Shown here in pieces: positions 30,207 to 39,608 of a stretch of DNA of 64,000 nt. The notes beneath the pieces are model-generated. The model was not told the DNA's origin and did not search any database. It saw only the letters and a list, made by a program, of their open reading frames with translations. Origin of the DNA: Nostoc sp. NIES-3756 (GTDB taxonomy: Bacteria > Cyanobacteriota > Cyanobacteriia > Cyanobacteriales > Nostocaceae); the NCBI RefSeq assembly GCF_001548375.1, contig NZ_AP017295.1:1646501-1710500 (forward strand). The letters are read 5' to 3'. A program made the translations under genes and the position numbers. Each line of letters opens with the position of its first letter. Position 1 is the first letter of the stretch.

Positions 30207-33200
30207 CTACTCATCATCGTCCAAGGATTCGCGGGAAAGCGACTCGTAGGTTGGTCTGGGTGGTGTGCGACGGGATGCTTGGTCTGCCATTAAATCGACT
30301 TCAACATCCAAGGAACTACCATCAGCTTGGGTTTCTACCTTGTGTACAGCGATATCTAAGCCCAAGGATTGTAGTTCTCGCATCAATACCTTGAAGGATT
30401 CTGGTGTTCCAGGACGGGGAATAGCCTTACCTTTAACGATCGCATTTAATGCTTCGTTCCGTCCCTGCATATCGTCGGATTTCACCGTCAGCAATTCCTG
30501 CAAGGTGTAAGCCGCGCCGAAGGCTTCCAGCGCCCACACTTCCATTTCTCCAAAGCGCTGACCACCTTGTTGTGCTTTTCCACCCAAAGGTTGCTGTGTA
30601 ACCAAAGAGTAGGGTCCTGTAGAACGGGCGTGAATCTTATCGTCTACTAGGTGTACCAGCTTCAGCATATAAGCCACACCGATAGTTACTGGGCGGTCAA
30701 AGGCTTCGCCTGTCCGACCATCGAACACCATGATTTTGCCTGGGTCATCTGGGTTATATACCCAATTTTTCCCCGTCTCATCTCTGGCTTCTTGTAATTT
30801 GCCATGCACAATACGGCGAGATGACTCTTCCCCGTACATTTCATCAAAGGGGGTAATCTTAAACCGCACACCCAAGGTATGACCAGCCCAACCCAACAGA
30901 CATTCAAATACTTGTCCGACGTTCATCCGGCTAGGTACACCCAAGGGGTTCAGTACGATATCCACAGGTGAACCATCGGGCAAATAAGGCATATCTTCCA
31001 TAGGTAATATGCGGGAAATAATCCCCTTATTACCGTGGCGACCCGCCATTTTGTCGCCGACTTGAATTTTCCGCTTCTGGGCTACATACACCCGGACAAC
31101 CATATTGGCTCCCGGTGGTAATTCATCCCCTTGTTCACGGGTAAATAAGCGCACGTCTACGACGCGACCTTTTTCACCATTTGGTACACGTAGGGAGTTG
31201 TCGCGCACATCCCGCGCTTTCTCACCGAAAATCGCTCGTAATAGTTTTTCTTCTGGTGGCTGGTCGGATTCACCTTTAGGTGTGACTTTACCTACCAGGA
31301 TGTCTCCAGCTTCTACCCAAGCCCCAATGCGGATGATTCCTTGCTCATCTAATTGACGTAAAGCATCTTCCCCGACGTTGGGGATTTCTCTGGTGATTTC
31401 TTCTGGGCCGAGTTTGGTTTGCCTTGCCTCAATTTCGTATTTCTCGATGTGAATTGAGGTATAAATATCATCCTGTACCAACCGCTCAGAAATCAAAATC
31501 GCGTCTTCGTAGTTATAGCCTTCCCAAGGCATATAAGCGACGACGATGTTTTGACCAAGCGCCAACTCCCCACCTTCTGTAGAGGAACCATCAGCTAATA
31601 CCTGACCAGCAACCACCCGCTCACCAATCCGCACCAGGGGTTTTTGGTTGAGGCAGGTATCTTGGTTAGAACGTTGGTACTTGGATAGTGTGTAACGGAT
31701 TTCCTGTCCTTTATGACTTACCAACTGTCCGTTGTCAGTAGTTTTGCCACTGGCTGCTGGCAGTTGTCCGCTAACTCGCACACGAATTTCTGTAGCATCC
31801 ACATAGACAACATCCCCATCAGTACGAGAGACAATCACCATACCTGAGTCTCTAGCACCTTGGGCTTCTAAGCCTGTTCCCACCAAAGGACGCTCTGGTT
31901 TGAGTAGGGGTACTGCTTGCCGTTGCATGTTGGAACCCATGAGGGCGCGGTTCGCGTCGTCATGTTCCAAGAAGGGGATCATACTAGTAGCTACAGATAC
32001 GATTTGTACTGGAGATACGGCTACGTAGTCTACTTGTTCTGGTGTTGTGGTGGAGAACTCCTGGCGGTAACGGACTGGTACTTGGGGGCCAATGATGTGT
32101 CCATTTTCATCTACAGGAATGTCCCCTGGTGCTACCCGCAGGTCGTCTTCCTCATCGGCGGTCATGTATACGGCAGGTTGGTCAAATAGCACCTTGCCAT
32201 TTTCCACCGGTCTAAATGGAGTTTCTAAGAAGCCGTACTGGTTAACGCGGGCGTGGGTTGCCAAGGAACCAATCAAACCAGCGTTGGGGCCTTCTGGTGT
32301 CTCAATAGGACAGATCCGACCGTAGTGAGATGGGTGAATATCTCGCACCGCAAACCCTGCCCGTTCTCTGGTCAAACCACCAGGGCCGAGGGCTGACAGA
32401 CGGCGTTTGTGTGTCAGTTCTGCTAAGGGATTTGTTTGATCCATGAACTGACTCAATTGGCTGGAACCAAAAAATTCCTTGATGGCGGCTACCAAGGGTT
32501 TGGGGTTAACCAAAGATGCAGGTGTTAATACTTCTGCATCGGATACAGTCATCCGTTCCCGGATAATTCTTTCTAAGCGGTTTAACCCTACTCTGACTTG
32601 GTTTTGCAGTAATTCACCAACGCTTCTCACCCGACGGTTGCCTAAGTGGTCGATGTCATCAACGCTACCGATATCGTATTCCAGGTTAATCAGGTAATCG
32701 ACAGCTGCCAAAATATCGCCAGGGGTAAGAACGCGGACGGTATCAGGAACAGATAGGCGGAGTTTTTTGTTGAGTTTGTATCTACCGACTCTACCCAAGT
32801 CGTAACGTTTGGGATCAAAGAACCGGGAGTCTAATAACTGTTGTCCACCTAATACGGTTGGAGGTTCACCAGGACGGAGTTTTCTGTACAATTCCATCAG
32901 GGCTTCTTCTTCGGAAAACTGCCCTTCTTTTTCGATAGTTTTTTGGAAATACTCAGGGTGGCGTAGGGCATCAAAAATTTCGTTATCTGATAAGCCTAAT
33001 GCCTTCAAAAGTACCTGGGCTGATAGTTTGCGGGTTTTGTCTATGCGTACCCACACCAAATCATTCCGGTCTGTTTCAAACTTCAACCATGCACCTCGGT
33101 TAGGGATGAGACTGGCTGAATAAGTACGGCGACCATTCTTGTCGATTTCTGATTTGTAGTAAACTCCAGGCGATCGCACAATCTGGTTGACAATTACCCG

Positions 33201-33560
33201 CTCGGCTCCGTTAATAATAAACGTGCCGCGATCGGTCATCAAAGGCAGATCCCCGATAAATACCTCTTGTTCTTTAATGTCCCCTGTTTCTTTGTTCAGC
33301 AGGCGGGTGGGAACATACATTTGTACAGCATAGGTACTATCACGACGTTTCGCTTCCTCTACGCTGTACTTTGGTTCCTTAAGTTTGTAATTATGTCCTA
33401 AAAAATGCAGTTCTAATTTGCCTGTATAGTCTGTAATAGGACTAAAGGAGTTCAATTCTTCTATCAGCCCTTCTTCTAAAAACCAGCGAAAGCTTGATCG
33501 CTGGATTTCAATCAAGTCGGGCAACAGAAAGGCGGGTTCAATATAATTTTCGCTAATCAT
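30207..33560 (-). CDS. rpoB: DNA-directed RNA polymerase subunit beta
   Basis: 1117 residues from ATG at 33560, chosen because AAAGG lies 7 bases upstream and the protein then begins [16 protein letters not shown] like the family; a GTG at 33602 is in frame but less likely. Conserved blocks are [20 protein letters not shown], the rifampicin pocket [20 protein letters not shown] and [16 protein letters not shown] with the usual sensitive residues, [20 protein letters not shown], and near the end [20 protein letters not shown]. The C-terminus is acidic ([10 protein letters not shown]). It opens the rpoB-rpoC1-rpoC2 row with a 660-base gap upstream. Confidence 0.98.
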   Translation of the reverse strand: MISENYIEPAFLLPDLIEIQRSSFRWFLEEGLIEELNSFSPITDYTGKLELHFLGHNYKLKEPKYSVEEAKRRDSTYAVQMYVPTRLLNKETGDIKEQEVFIGDLPLMTDRGTFIINGAERVIVNQIVRSPGVYYKSEIDKNGRRTYSASLIPNRGAWLKFETDRNDLVWVRIDKTRKLSAQVLLKALGLSDNEIFDALRHPEYFQKTIEKEGQFSEEEALMELYRKLRPGEPPTVLGGQQLLDSRFFDPKRYDLGRVGRYKLNKKLRLSVPDTVRVLTPGDILAAVDYLINLEYDIGSVDDIDHLGNRRVRSVGELLQNQVRVGLNRLERIIRERMTVSDAEVLTPASLVNPKPLVAAIKEFFGSSQLSQFMDQTNPLAELTHKRRLSALGPGGLTRERAGFAVRDIHPSHYGRICPIETPEGPNAGLIGSLATHARVNQYGFLETPFRPVENGKVLFDQPAVYMTADEEDDLRVAPGDIPVDENGHIIGPQVPVRYRQEFSTTTPEQVDYVAVSPVQIVSVATSMIPFLEHDDANRALMGSNMQRQAVPLLKPERPLVGTGLEAQGARDSGMVIVSRTDGDVVYVDATEIRVRVSGQLPAASGKTTDNGQLVSHKGQEIRYTLSKYQRSNQDTCLNQKPLVRIGERVVAGQVLADGSSTEGGELALGQNIVVAYMPWEGYNYEDAILISERLVQDDIYTSIHIEKYEIEARQTKLGPEEITREIPNVGEDALRQLDEQGIIRIGAWVEAGDILVGKVTPKGESDQPPEEKLLRAIFGEKARDVRDNSLRVPNGEKGRVVDVRLFTREQGDELPPGANMVVRVYVAQKRKIQVGDKMAGRHGNKGIISRILPMEDMPYLPDGSPVDIVLNPLGVPSRMNVGQVFECLLGWAGHTLGVRFKITPFDEMYGEESSRRIVHGKLQEARDETGKNWVYNPDDPGKIMVFDGRTGEAFDRPVTIGVAYMLKLVHLVDDKIHARSTGPYSLVTQQPLGGKAQQGGQRFGEMEVWALEAFGAAYTLQELLTVKSDDMQGRNEALNAIVKGKAIPRPGTPESFKVLMRELQSLGLDIAVHKVETQADGSSLDVEVDLMADQASRRTPPRPTYESLSRESLDDDE

Positions 33561-34225
33561 GCCTCTACCTTTGTCAACCTGGTTAAATTTTTTAGATGAC
33601 ACTATCGCTAGTGTCCTTAGCCGTTTGGGAACTCTCCTCTATTTGGCCTGATCAATTACAGGCAAGGGCAAACGGAGCAATTGAAACTGCATAGGGCAAT
33701 TTTGGCAAGAGGGACTTAACCCCCTGTGGCCAATCAAAGGGTCTACCCAGCTATGCAGCCGACTCCCCAACAGCAACTGTTTAACAGATATCTGAATTTT
33801 CTTTGCTTTCCTCACTTCCCCTCCAAAAGCGCGTTAACTTGCTTTGTGCAGCTTTTTATACTCGCGGTGGTATCTCGCAATGAAGGAAATGAGCCGCATT
33901 ATGGAGGTTTTTAGTTAAAATGGCCTGATTTTGTTGGCTTTTAATCACAAGGCAATTTCTTTTAAGAATTTTCTATAGGTTCAATTCGTCACAGGCGATG
34001 CGTGGTCAAGGTCTATCTCAATGTATTTAACTATTGAGATCATCCGCTTGTAGAGGTATAAGGATGGTCAAGTTGATAACTTTACAAAATCAAGCTCAGA
34101 AGTTTTTAGTTTCTTCCTTTATCATTATGACGCACACAAAATCATTTGGAGGGAATAATCTTAGCATATTTTTGTCCTCCTAAAGGTTTATTTATTTGAC
34201 TACGTGCTAAAAGATGAACCAGCAA
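33561..34225. other. intergenic region between tatD-like gene and rpoB
   Basis: About 665 bases on the upstream side of rpoB; its promoter and leader should be here. GGAGG at 34148-34152 can pair with CCTCC at 34176-34180, close after the TatD-like stop, and may be its terminator. No rplL or other gene is seen. Short reading frames here have no recognisable product. Confidence 0.5.
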
Positions 34226-35011
34226 CTATAATACCAGACCAAATAATTTACAGGCATTTTGGGTTGTTTGCTCAGAAATTGCTTCTAGTGTTTCTCCTCG
34301 CAAATGCGCTATTTGTTCGGCTACATGGCGGACATATGCTGGCTCGTTGCGCTTTTCGCCCCGTTTGGGAACTGGCGCTAAGAAGGGGCAGTCTGTTTCA
34401 ATGAGTAGGCGATCGCTACTTACTATCGCGGCTGAGGCTTGAATTGCCTTGGCACTTTTAAATGTAACTGTACCGCTAAAGCTAATATAAAAGCCTAAAT
34501 CTAGAAACCATTGGGTTTCCTCTGGTGTGCCTCCCCAACAGTGCATTACACCCCGGATTTGTTCACCTGTACGCTTTTGCCACCCTATCAAGATTTCCCT
34601 CACCGCAGATGCAGCATCCCGACAGTGGATAATCACGGGTAAATCTAATTGGGCAGCGATTTCTAATTGTGCTTCAAATACCATACGCTGCTGCTTATGG
34701 TTATCGGCTTTATAAAAATCTAGCCCCATTTCTCCAATCGCTACTATCTTAGAGTCAGAACGAGCCAAGGATAATATTTGCTCGGCTGTATCACTTTGCC
34801 ATTTATCCGCATCTAGAGGATGCAGCCCCACAGCAAAGCTGACTTCTGGAAATTGGTGAGCTATGGCTTGAATAGTGGCAAATTCTGATGGTTCTACACA
34901 GGAATGCACTAGACGCACTACTCCTGCTTCTTGCCAGCGCGATCGTACGGCTACCAAATCTGGCTGGAAGGTATCAAAATTTAGGTGGACGTGGGTGTCG
35001 ATTAGCTGCAT
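34226..35011 (-). CDS. TatD family metal-dependent hydrolase (DNase)
   Basis: A TIM-barrel amidohydrolase-type nuclease of 261 residues. The metal ligands are in place: DTHVHLNF (HxH), GEMGLDFYK (Glu), VIIHCRDA (His), GVMHCWGG (His) and [17 protein letters not shown] (Asp). YcfH/TatD relatives act as 3'-5' exonucleases or D-aminoacyl-tRNA deacylase-like enzymes, so the exact role is open. ATG at 35011. It lies 82 bases after rpsT on the same strand, with STRR heptamers between. The rpsT-tatD order before rpoB fits other Nostocales, as far as I recall. Confidence 0.93.
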   Translation of the reverse strand: MQLIDTHVHLNFDTFQPDLVAVRSRWQEAGVVRLVHSCVEPSEFATIQAIAHQFPEVSFAVGLHPLDADKWQSDTAEQILSLARSDSKIVAIGEMGLDFYKADNHKQQRMVFEAQLEIAAQLDLPVIIHCRDAASAVREILIGWQKRTGEQIRGVMHCWGGTPEETQWFLDLGFYISFSGTVTFKSAKAIQASAAIVSSDRLLIETDCPFLAPVPKRGEKRNEPAYVRHVAEQIAHLRGETLEAISEQTTQNACKLFGLVL

Positions 35012-35026
35012 TTTCTAGTTATTTAG

Positions 35027-35094
35027 GCAACAGTCAATAGTCCATAGTTGTTTGGTGCAACTGTTGACTGTGGACTATTGACTCTTGGACTATT
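35027..35094. repeat. STRR heptamers between rpsT and the TatD-like gene
   Basis: AACAGTCAATAGTCCATAG and CTGTTGACTGTGGACTATTG copies. The rpsT stop codon touches the repeat. Confidence 0.75.
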
Positions 35095-35386
35095 AAGCTG
35101 TTTGCTCGATGGGCTTGAGTTTGCTAGCGAGTCTGGACTTTTTCCTGGCCCCGTTGTTGGGATGGAGTACGCCCCGTTTGACTGCTTTGTCGATTTTGCT
35201 GTAAGCCGCAGCTAGGCGAGTTTGCGCTTCCTGTTTTGATTCTGCGCTAGGATTAGCTGCATATACTTGTACAGCGTTCAAGTAATTTTTCATCAGCGTC
35301 TTAACTGCTGATTTATAGGCTTTGTTACGCAACCTGTTACGTTCTGCGATTTGGGCGCGTTTAAGAGCAGACTTGTTATTGGCCAC
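35093..35386 (-). CDS. rpsT: 30S ribosomal protein S20
   Basis: A small basic 97-residue protein that binds 16S rRNA early in 30S assembly. The sequence opens with [20 protein letters not shown] and continues [16 protein letters not shown], both diagnostic. It ends [20 protein letters not shown]. The start is GTG at 35386 with a weak GGAAAT upstream. It leads the minus-strand row rpsT, TatD-like gene, rpoB, rpoC1, rpoC2. Confidence 0.97.
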   Translation of the reverse strand: MANNKSALKRAQIAERNRLRNKAYKSAVKTLMKNYLNAVQVYAANPSAESKQEAQTRLAAAYSKIDKAVKRGVLHPNNGARKKSRLASKLKPIEQTA

Positions 35387-35494
35387 AGTCGATTTCCAAA
35401 AAAAAAATTATATGTACACACACTACTAGACTTACTAATATAGCATCTATGTTGCCAATGTCAGAATTTAGGAAAAATTTTCCATTAGGGATGC

Positions 35495-35633
35495 AGTGGT
35501 ACGGCTACGCTCACCAACTACGATACGCGTAGCTTGCTTTGCTACGCAACGCTACCGCGAACCACGGAGTGGTACGACTGCGCTCACCAACCAGGAGATA
35601 AGGGGGAAACTCTTCGTTCAGCACGGGCTGAAC
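35495..35633. repeat. dispersed palindromic repeat cluster
   Basis: AGTGGTACG...GCTCACCAAC occurs twice (about 35495-35519 and 35568-35591). Between them is a segment (35537-35563) nearly identical to 8401-8427. A perfect GTTCAGC/GCTGAAC hairpin with a 4-base loop follows at 35616-35633. No gene is credible here. Confidence 0.65.
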
Positions 35634-35954
35634 TCCCCGCTCCTGCTAACACATATCAGTACTTTGTAACTAATGACACTATGAAAGAAACAGTGTGTGC
35701 TAAACCAGAGAAAACAGTTTACAATAAGGTACTCTAATCAAAAAATATCTGTCCTCTAACTTCTGCCCAACTAAGACAGAAACTAAGATTACCAGTTGTT
35801 TAGTTCTTTACCAAAATGAATTTACTTTCATTGAATACAGTAAGAGTTAATCGGCTGTAGTAACCTTATAAACCTGATTCATCGTATATATACAATAAAG
35901 GCTAGTTACCAAGATATAAACATAAGTAAAAGTTATAATCAGAACCTGTTATTC

Positions 35955-36175
35955 CTAGTAAATTCAGGAGAGAGGTTTAAGGGAATTAGAGATTAGCACT
36001 CCTAGTCCCTGCCGTAGCTAGTAAAAGCGCGGACTGAAAAATTTAACGCTATCCCAAGGAACTCAGGTGCTGGAAGGCTTGGGAGTATCAAAAAAATCCA
36101 GGTTAAGCTAGAGAAGAGAATTAGATTAAGCTTGGCATCCTTTGGGGTAAAGAGAGGAAATAATTCTCAGGCGGG
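35955..36175 (+). ncRNA. candidate structured RNA or long leader upstream of hisD
   Basis: I recognise no RNA family. The stretch is less AT-rich than its left flank, and contains three separate stems that could fold on the plus strand: AGTCC/GGACT (36004-36008 with 36031-36035, plus an inner GC/GC pair), a perfect TCCCAAG/CTTGGGA (36052-36058 with 36078-36084, enclosing a GGAA tetraloop candidate) and a perfect GAGAATTA/TAATTCTC (36116-36123 with 36161-36168). It ends about 30 bases before the hisD start. It may be a free small RNA or a hisD leader. No leader peptide rich in His codons is visible. Confidence 0.25.
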
Positions 36176-36208
36176 TATATTCTAAAATTTTGGCATTGTC
36201 CTTACTCC

Positions 36209-37510
36209 ATGCTGCGAATCATTACTCAGCAGGCAGATGTAATAGCAGAACTGCAAAGAATCTGCGATCGCACTCATGACGAACAGGTGCTTCACAAGGA
36301 AGCAACGGTGCGGGAAGTGTTGCAAGCAGTCAAGCGCCAAGGCGACAAAGCTGTTCTGCACTATACAGATGAATTTGACAATCAAATTCTCAAGGCTGAA
36401 GAATTGCGCGTCACAGGTTCGGAACTGGACGCAGCCTACCAGCAGGTATCGAAGGAACTGCTAGAGGCAATTCGGCTAGCTTCTCGTCAAATCGAAGCGT
36501 TTCATCGTCAACGTGTGCCTAAAAGCTGGGTACACTTTGGTGATGATGATATTGTGCTGGGCAAACGTTACACACCTGTAGATCGGGCAGGTTTATACGT
36601 TCCTGGTGGGCGTGCTGCTTATCCTAGTACAGTTTTGATGAATGCGATTCCGGCGAAGGTTGCGGGTGTACCGCGTATAGTCATAACAACACCGCCAGGG
36701 GCGCAAAAAGTGGTTAATCCTGCGGTGTTAGTAGCAGCTCAAGAAGTCGGCGTGCAGGAGATTTATCGCGTAGGAGGGGCGCAGGCGATCGCCGCTTTAG
36801 CCTATGGTACAGAGACAATTCCCAAGGTAGATGTGATTGTAGGGCCTGGTAATATCTATGTGACTTTGGCAAAGAAATTAGTTTACGGCACTGTGGGGAT
36901 CGATGCTTTAGCCGGGCCTAGTGAGGTACTAATTATCGGAGATGAAGGGGCTAATCCTATCCATGTGGCTAGTGATATGTTGGCACAGGCAGAACATGAC
37001 CCAATGGCGGCCGCAATTTTGTTAACTACAGATCCAGCCTTAGCAAAGAATGTGCAGCTAGCGGTAGAAAGACAGTTAGTAGACCACCCCAGACGGATAG
37101 ATACAGAAAAGGCGCTTGCCCATTACGGTTTAATTGTCCTGGTGGAATCTTTAGAAGCCGCCGCAGAACTCGCCAATGAATTTGCACCAGAACACCTAGA
37201 GTTAGAAGTTAAAGACCCTTGGGCTGTATTACCCAACATTCGCCATGCAGGAGCCATCTTCCTGGGTTATTCCACACCAGAGGCAGTAGGAGATTATCTA
37301 GCAGGCCCCAGCCATACCTTACCTACATCTGGCGCTGCTCGTTATGCTTCTGCGTTGGGTGTAGAAACTTTCCTCAAACACTCCAGCATTATTCAGTACT
37401 CCCAAACAGCACTTAACAAAGTAGCTGGAGCCATTGACGCTTTAGCCACAGCTGAAGGCTTACCGTCTCATGCTGATTCAGTTCGACGACGAGTTCAGCA
37501 AGATGAATAA
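36209..37510 (+). CDS. hisD: histidinol dehydrogenase
   Basis: It catalyses the last two steps of histidine synthesis, oxidising L-histidinol to L-histidine with two NAD+ and a zinc ion. The 433 residues show the family blocks VPGGRAAYPSTVLMNAIPAK, GPGNIYVTLAKKLVYGTVGI, DMLAQAEHDPMAAAILLTT, the catalytic Glu-His in NEFAPEHLELEVKDP and the C-terminal GPSHTLPTSGAARYAS. ATG at 36209 fits the family. No other his gene is adjacent, as is usual in cyanobacteria, where the pathway is scattered. A candidate structured leader precedes it. Confidence 0.96.
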   Translation: MLRIITQQADVIAELQRICDRTHDEQVLHKEATVREVLQAVKRQGDKAVLHYTDEFDNQILKAEELRVTGSELDAAYQQVSKELLEAIRLASRQIEAFHRQRVPKSWVHFGDDDIVLGKRYTPVDRAGLYVPGGRAAYPSTVLMNAIPAKVAGVPRIVITTPPGAQKVVNPAVLVAAQEVGVQEIYRVGGAQAIAALAYGTETIPKVDVIVGPGNIYVTLAKKLVYGTVGIDALAGPSEVLIIGDEGANPIHVASDMLAQAEHDPMAAAILLTTDPALAKNVQLAVERQLVDHPRRIDTEKALAHYGLIVLVESLEAAAELANEFAPEHLELEVKDPWAVLPNIRHAGAIFLGYSTPEAVGDYLAGPSHTLPTSGAARYASALGVETFLKHSSIIQYSQTALNKVAGAIDALATAEGLPSHADSVRRRVQQDE

Positions 37511-37675
37511 TAATTCGTAATTCGTAATTAATAATTTTTGATTTTTTATCTTGATTAAATGTTACAAATCAGCACTGAGTATAGCTTTCCTTTTCTATAG
37601 AAATAATAAAATGTTATCACCCAGTATGTAACACAATTATAGAATTACAAATTACGAATTATAAATTACAAATTA
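37511..37675. repeat. AATTCGT/AATTACA repeats flanking an intergenic gap
   Basis: AATTCGTAATTCGTAATTAA immediately after hisD and ATTACAAATTACGAATTATA near 37643-37673. The middle is AT-rich without other features. Confidence 0.6.
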
Positions 37676-37707
37676 TTGGGTGGTCTATTCTGGAGGAGGC
37701 AACAACA

Positions 37708-38133
37708 ATGATAAAAAATATTTTGGTAGCTCTGGATACTTCGGAAATTGCTCCACGAGTAGTCCAAACTTTAGATGAGTTAATATTGTCACCAGATAGC
37801 ACAGTGATTTTTTGTCATGTGTTTCCTACAGCCGATTCAGAAATAGAATTACCAGCAGATCGTCCTCATCCAGAATCTACAACAGTCTCTTATTTTCAGA
37901 TTGAAAAACAATTGCAAACTTACCAAGAGAACTTATCAGTTAAAACAGAATTAGAACTGGTGACAGGCGACCCAGCCCAAGAAATTATTCGCCTAGCTAA
38001 TATTTATCAAACAGACTTGATTATTATTGGCAGCCGTGGTTTTACCGGAGTGAAGCGAATTGTGTTAGGTTCCGTCAGTAATCAAGTAGTAGAAGAAGCT
38101 AATTGTTCAGTTTTAGTAGTAAAGCTGAATTGA
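37708..38133 (+). CDS. universal stress protein (UspA family, ATP-binding type)
   Basis: 141 residues with the Usp Rossmann-like fold. The N-terminal NILVALDTSEIAPRVVQTL carries the conserved Asp, and the C-terminal IIGSRGFTGVKRIVLGS is the G-2x-G-9x-G-S nucleotide motif of ATP-binding members; VSNQVVEEANCSVLVVK closes the fold. These cytoplasmic proteins accumulate under stress, but the specific role here is unknown. ATG at 37708 has GGAGGAGG about 10 bases upstream, a strong Shine-Dalgarno. The end overlaps the frame of a Uma2 gene remnant, which suggests the remnant was joined here by rearrangement. Confidence 0.92.
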   Translation: MIKNILVALDTSEIAPRVVQTLDELILSPDSTVIFCHVFPTADSEIELPADRPHPESTTVSYFQIEKQLQTYQENLSVKTELELVTGDPAQEIIRLANIYQTDLIIIGSRGFTGVKRIVLGSVSNQVVEEANCSVLVVKLN

Positions 38134-38441
38134 GGCTAAAAGTTGTGATTTCTTTAGCTCAATGGCGAGAGTTGAGAAATCGAGAAGCAATTATAGAATT
38201 GAACGAATCACCTCCTTTGTTGGTGGTAGAAGTTGTGAGCGAATCAACAAAAACTGTAGGTTATCGAGCCAAGCGAGTTGAGTATAGTGTTCTCAACATG
38301 CCAGAGTATTGGATTGTTTATATATTATTGATTGAAAAATCATATGAACCACTGGATTTTGTGGGAACAGAATTTATTCAATCTCCCACTTTTCCAGAGT
38401 TGAAATTAACCGTTGAACAAGTGTTATCTGCTGAAGATTAA
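38103..38441 (+). pseudogene. Uma2 family (DUF820) endonuclease, C-terminal remnant
   Basis: The frame opens only with a TTG inside the stress-protein gene. Recognisable Uma2 sequence starts at about 38139 (AQWRELRNREAIIELNESPP, LLVVEVVSESTKTVGYRAKR). Family members are about 190 residues. The N-terminal half with the nuclease Asp is missing here. The segment after PEYWIVY also lacks roughly 15 residues before EPLDFVGTEFIQSPTFPELK. The Glu and Lys of the PD-(D/E)XK core remain. Double truncation makes it a broken gene. Uma2 genes are abundant in filamentous cyanobacteria and often decay. Confidence 0.75.
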
Positions 38442-38447
38442 GGCTTT

Positions 38448-38834
38448 TTATTTTGCTTGGCTTGTCAAATATTGGCGCAAACTCAGTAAACTCAAGGTTT
38501 GACCCAGGTTCAAGGGTAATAGTGACACCCCTTCTAAGCGGGACTGTACCCAGCCGTCTCCCCAGTACCATTCATGGAAACCATCGATACCACCACTAAG
38601 TAGCAAGCGCAGACAGTTGGGCTTGGCTACATCTACATGATGATGTACGGCTAGAGGCCCAGTCCAGGTTGTAAACTGCAATCCTGTGTGTAGTTCATCT
38701 GGTGTTCCTGGCGCAAAGCTTTGTCCTATCAACCATTTTTCTAGTTGCGCGGGACGCAGCAAGCTATCATGAATAGCGTTTGCTGATGCTGCAATTTCGA
38801 TTCGTAGTTGGCTTTGTTGAAAATTACCTAGCAT
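38448..38834 (-). CDS. SRPBCC (START-like) family protein
   Basis: 128 residues of the SRPBCC/START-like helix-grip fold, seen as RIEIAASANAIHDSLLRPAQ followed by LEKWLIGQSFAPG and FHEWYWGDGWVQSRLEGVSL. Such proteins bind a hydrophobic ligand in a central cavity. The ligand is unknown. The C-terminal helix (GQTLSLLSLRQYLTSQ) is typical. ATG at 38834. It is convergent with the Uma2 remnant with only 6 bases between, and has no operon partner. Confidence 0.75.
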   Translation of the reverse strand: MLGNFQQSQLRIEIAASANAIHDSLLRPAQLEKWLIGQSFAPGTPDELHTGLQFTTWTGPLAVHHHVDVAKPNCLRLLLSGGIDGFHEWYWGDGWVQSRLEGVSLLPLNLGQTLSLLSLRQYLTSQAK

Positions 38835-39608
38835 TTGCAGAAGTTGGATGAATTATGTTTCTATAGCAATCCTAGATCACAGACGAGCGACAAGACCGCA
38901 TTTTGTATGGATGAATACAAACATAATGTGATTTAAAATCAATTCAAAAGTTGAGCGCTGTTTATGAATAGTAACACCGAGCATTTTTTTACTCTTGTGT
39001 ACTTAAAAAAATATTCCCTTATACTAAACAAGTATTAATACTTATAGGACTTACGCAAGTGTCATAATTAAACTAACTGTAGGGTGCGTCAGCCCCAATA
39101 ATTTTGTAGACATTAAAGGATTTTCCACATCTGACGCACCCTACTATTGTGCCAGTTGCGTAAGTCCTGACTTAAATTACATCTAATATAACTAAGTGCA
39201 AGTAAAAAATTTGAGCAAGAAAAAATTTTGTTTCTCTATTAAAACGCAGTCTTTATAAAGATTTCAAGAACCAATACAGTGCAACTTCCTTGCTCGGTCG
39301 TAGCAATAGCGATCGCTCTTGCTGTAATCTTTGAAAAATCAAGGTTTTCTTCCCTAAAGCAAGAAAGTAAGAAAAAATTTTCATACTTTCTTTTGATATG
39401 CAGAGTGAATACACCAAATTATCTGAGTCATGTAAATACAATGACTTGTGATATTTGAGGTTTAGACTTAGCAAAATATAACGACAGACTCATGACACTT
39501 GCGTAGCTTATGTATAAGTTAAGTTTTGTTATACTAAAATAATATTTGCGTGCTTCTAGCTTACAGCCGGGGCATTTGTCAAGACATTATTATTTGGTAA
39601 GGTTTTTC
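38835..39608. other. intergenic region with a MITE-like element
   Basis: 774 bases without a convincing gene. The MITE-like element is at 39046-39168. The rest is AT-rich. A minus-strand open frame at about 39253-39474 has no recognisable product or ribosome-binding site. The hslO promoter should lie in the last 150 bases. Confidence 0.55.
39046..39168. mobile_element. 123-base MITE-like element with nested inverted repeats
   Basis: The ends AGGACTTACGCAA and TTGCGTAAGTCCT are a perfect 13-base inverted repeat. A second perfect 13-base pair lies inside (TAGGGTGCGTCAG at 39080-39092 and CTGACGCACCCTA at 39131-39143). No transposase is encoded, so it would be mobilised in trans. GGACTTACGCA ends mark a known type of dispersed small element in Nostoc-group genomes. 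I see no clear target duplication. Confidence 0.75.

Noticed and set aside
33726..33914. Small plus-strand open frame upstream of rpoB
   Set aside because: No conserved features; the region more likely holds the rpoB promoter and leader.
35534..35737. 67-codon open frame before hisD
   Set aside because: It runs through palindromic repeats and has no family similarity.
36052..36084. SRP RNA-like hairpin with GGAA
   Set aside because: The GGAA loop and CAGG occur, but the conserved AGCAGC side and long stem of 4.5S RNA are absent.
39253..39474. 73-codon minus-strand open frame in the hslO upstream gap
   Set aside because: No ribosome-binding site, no recognisable family, ordinary AT-rich sequence; probably chance.
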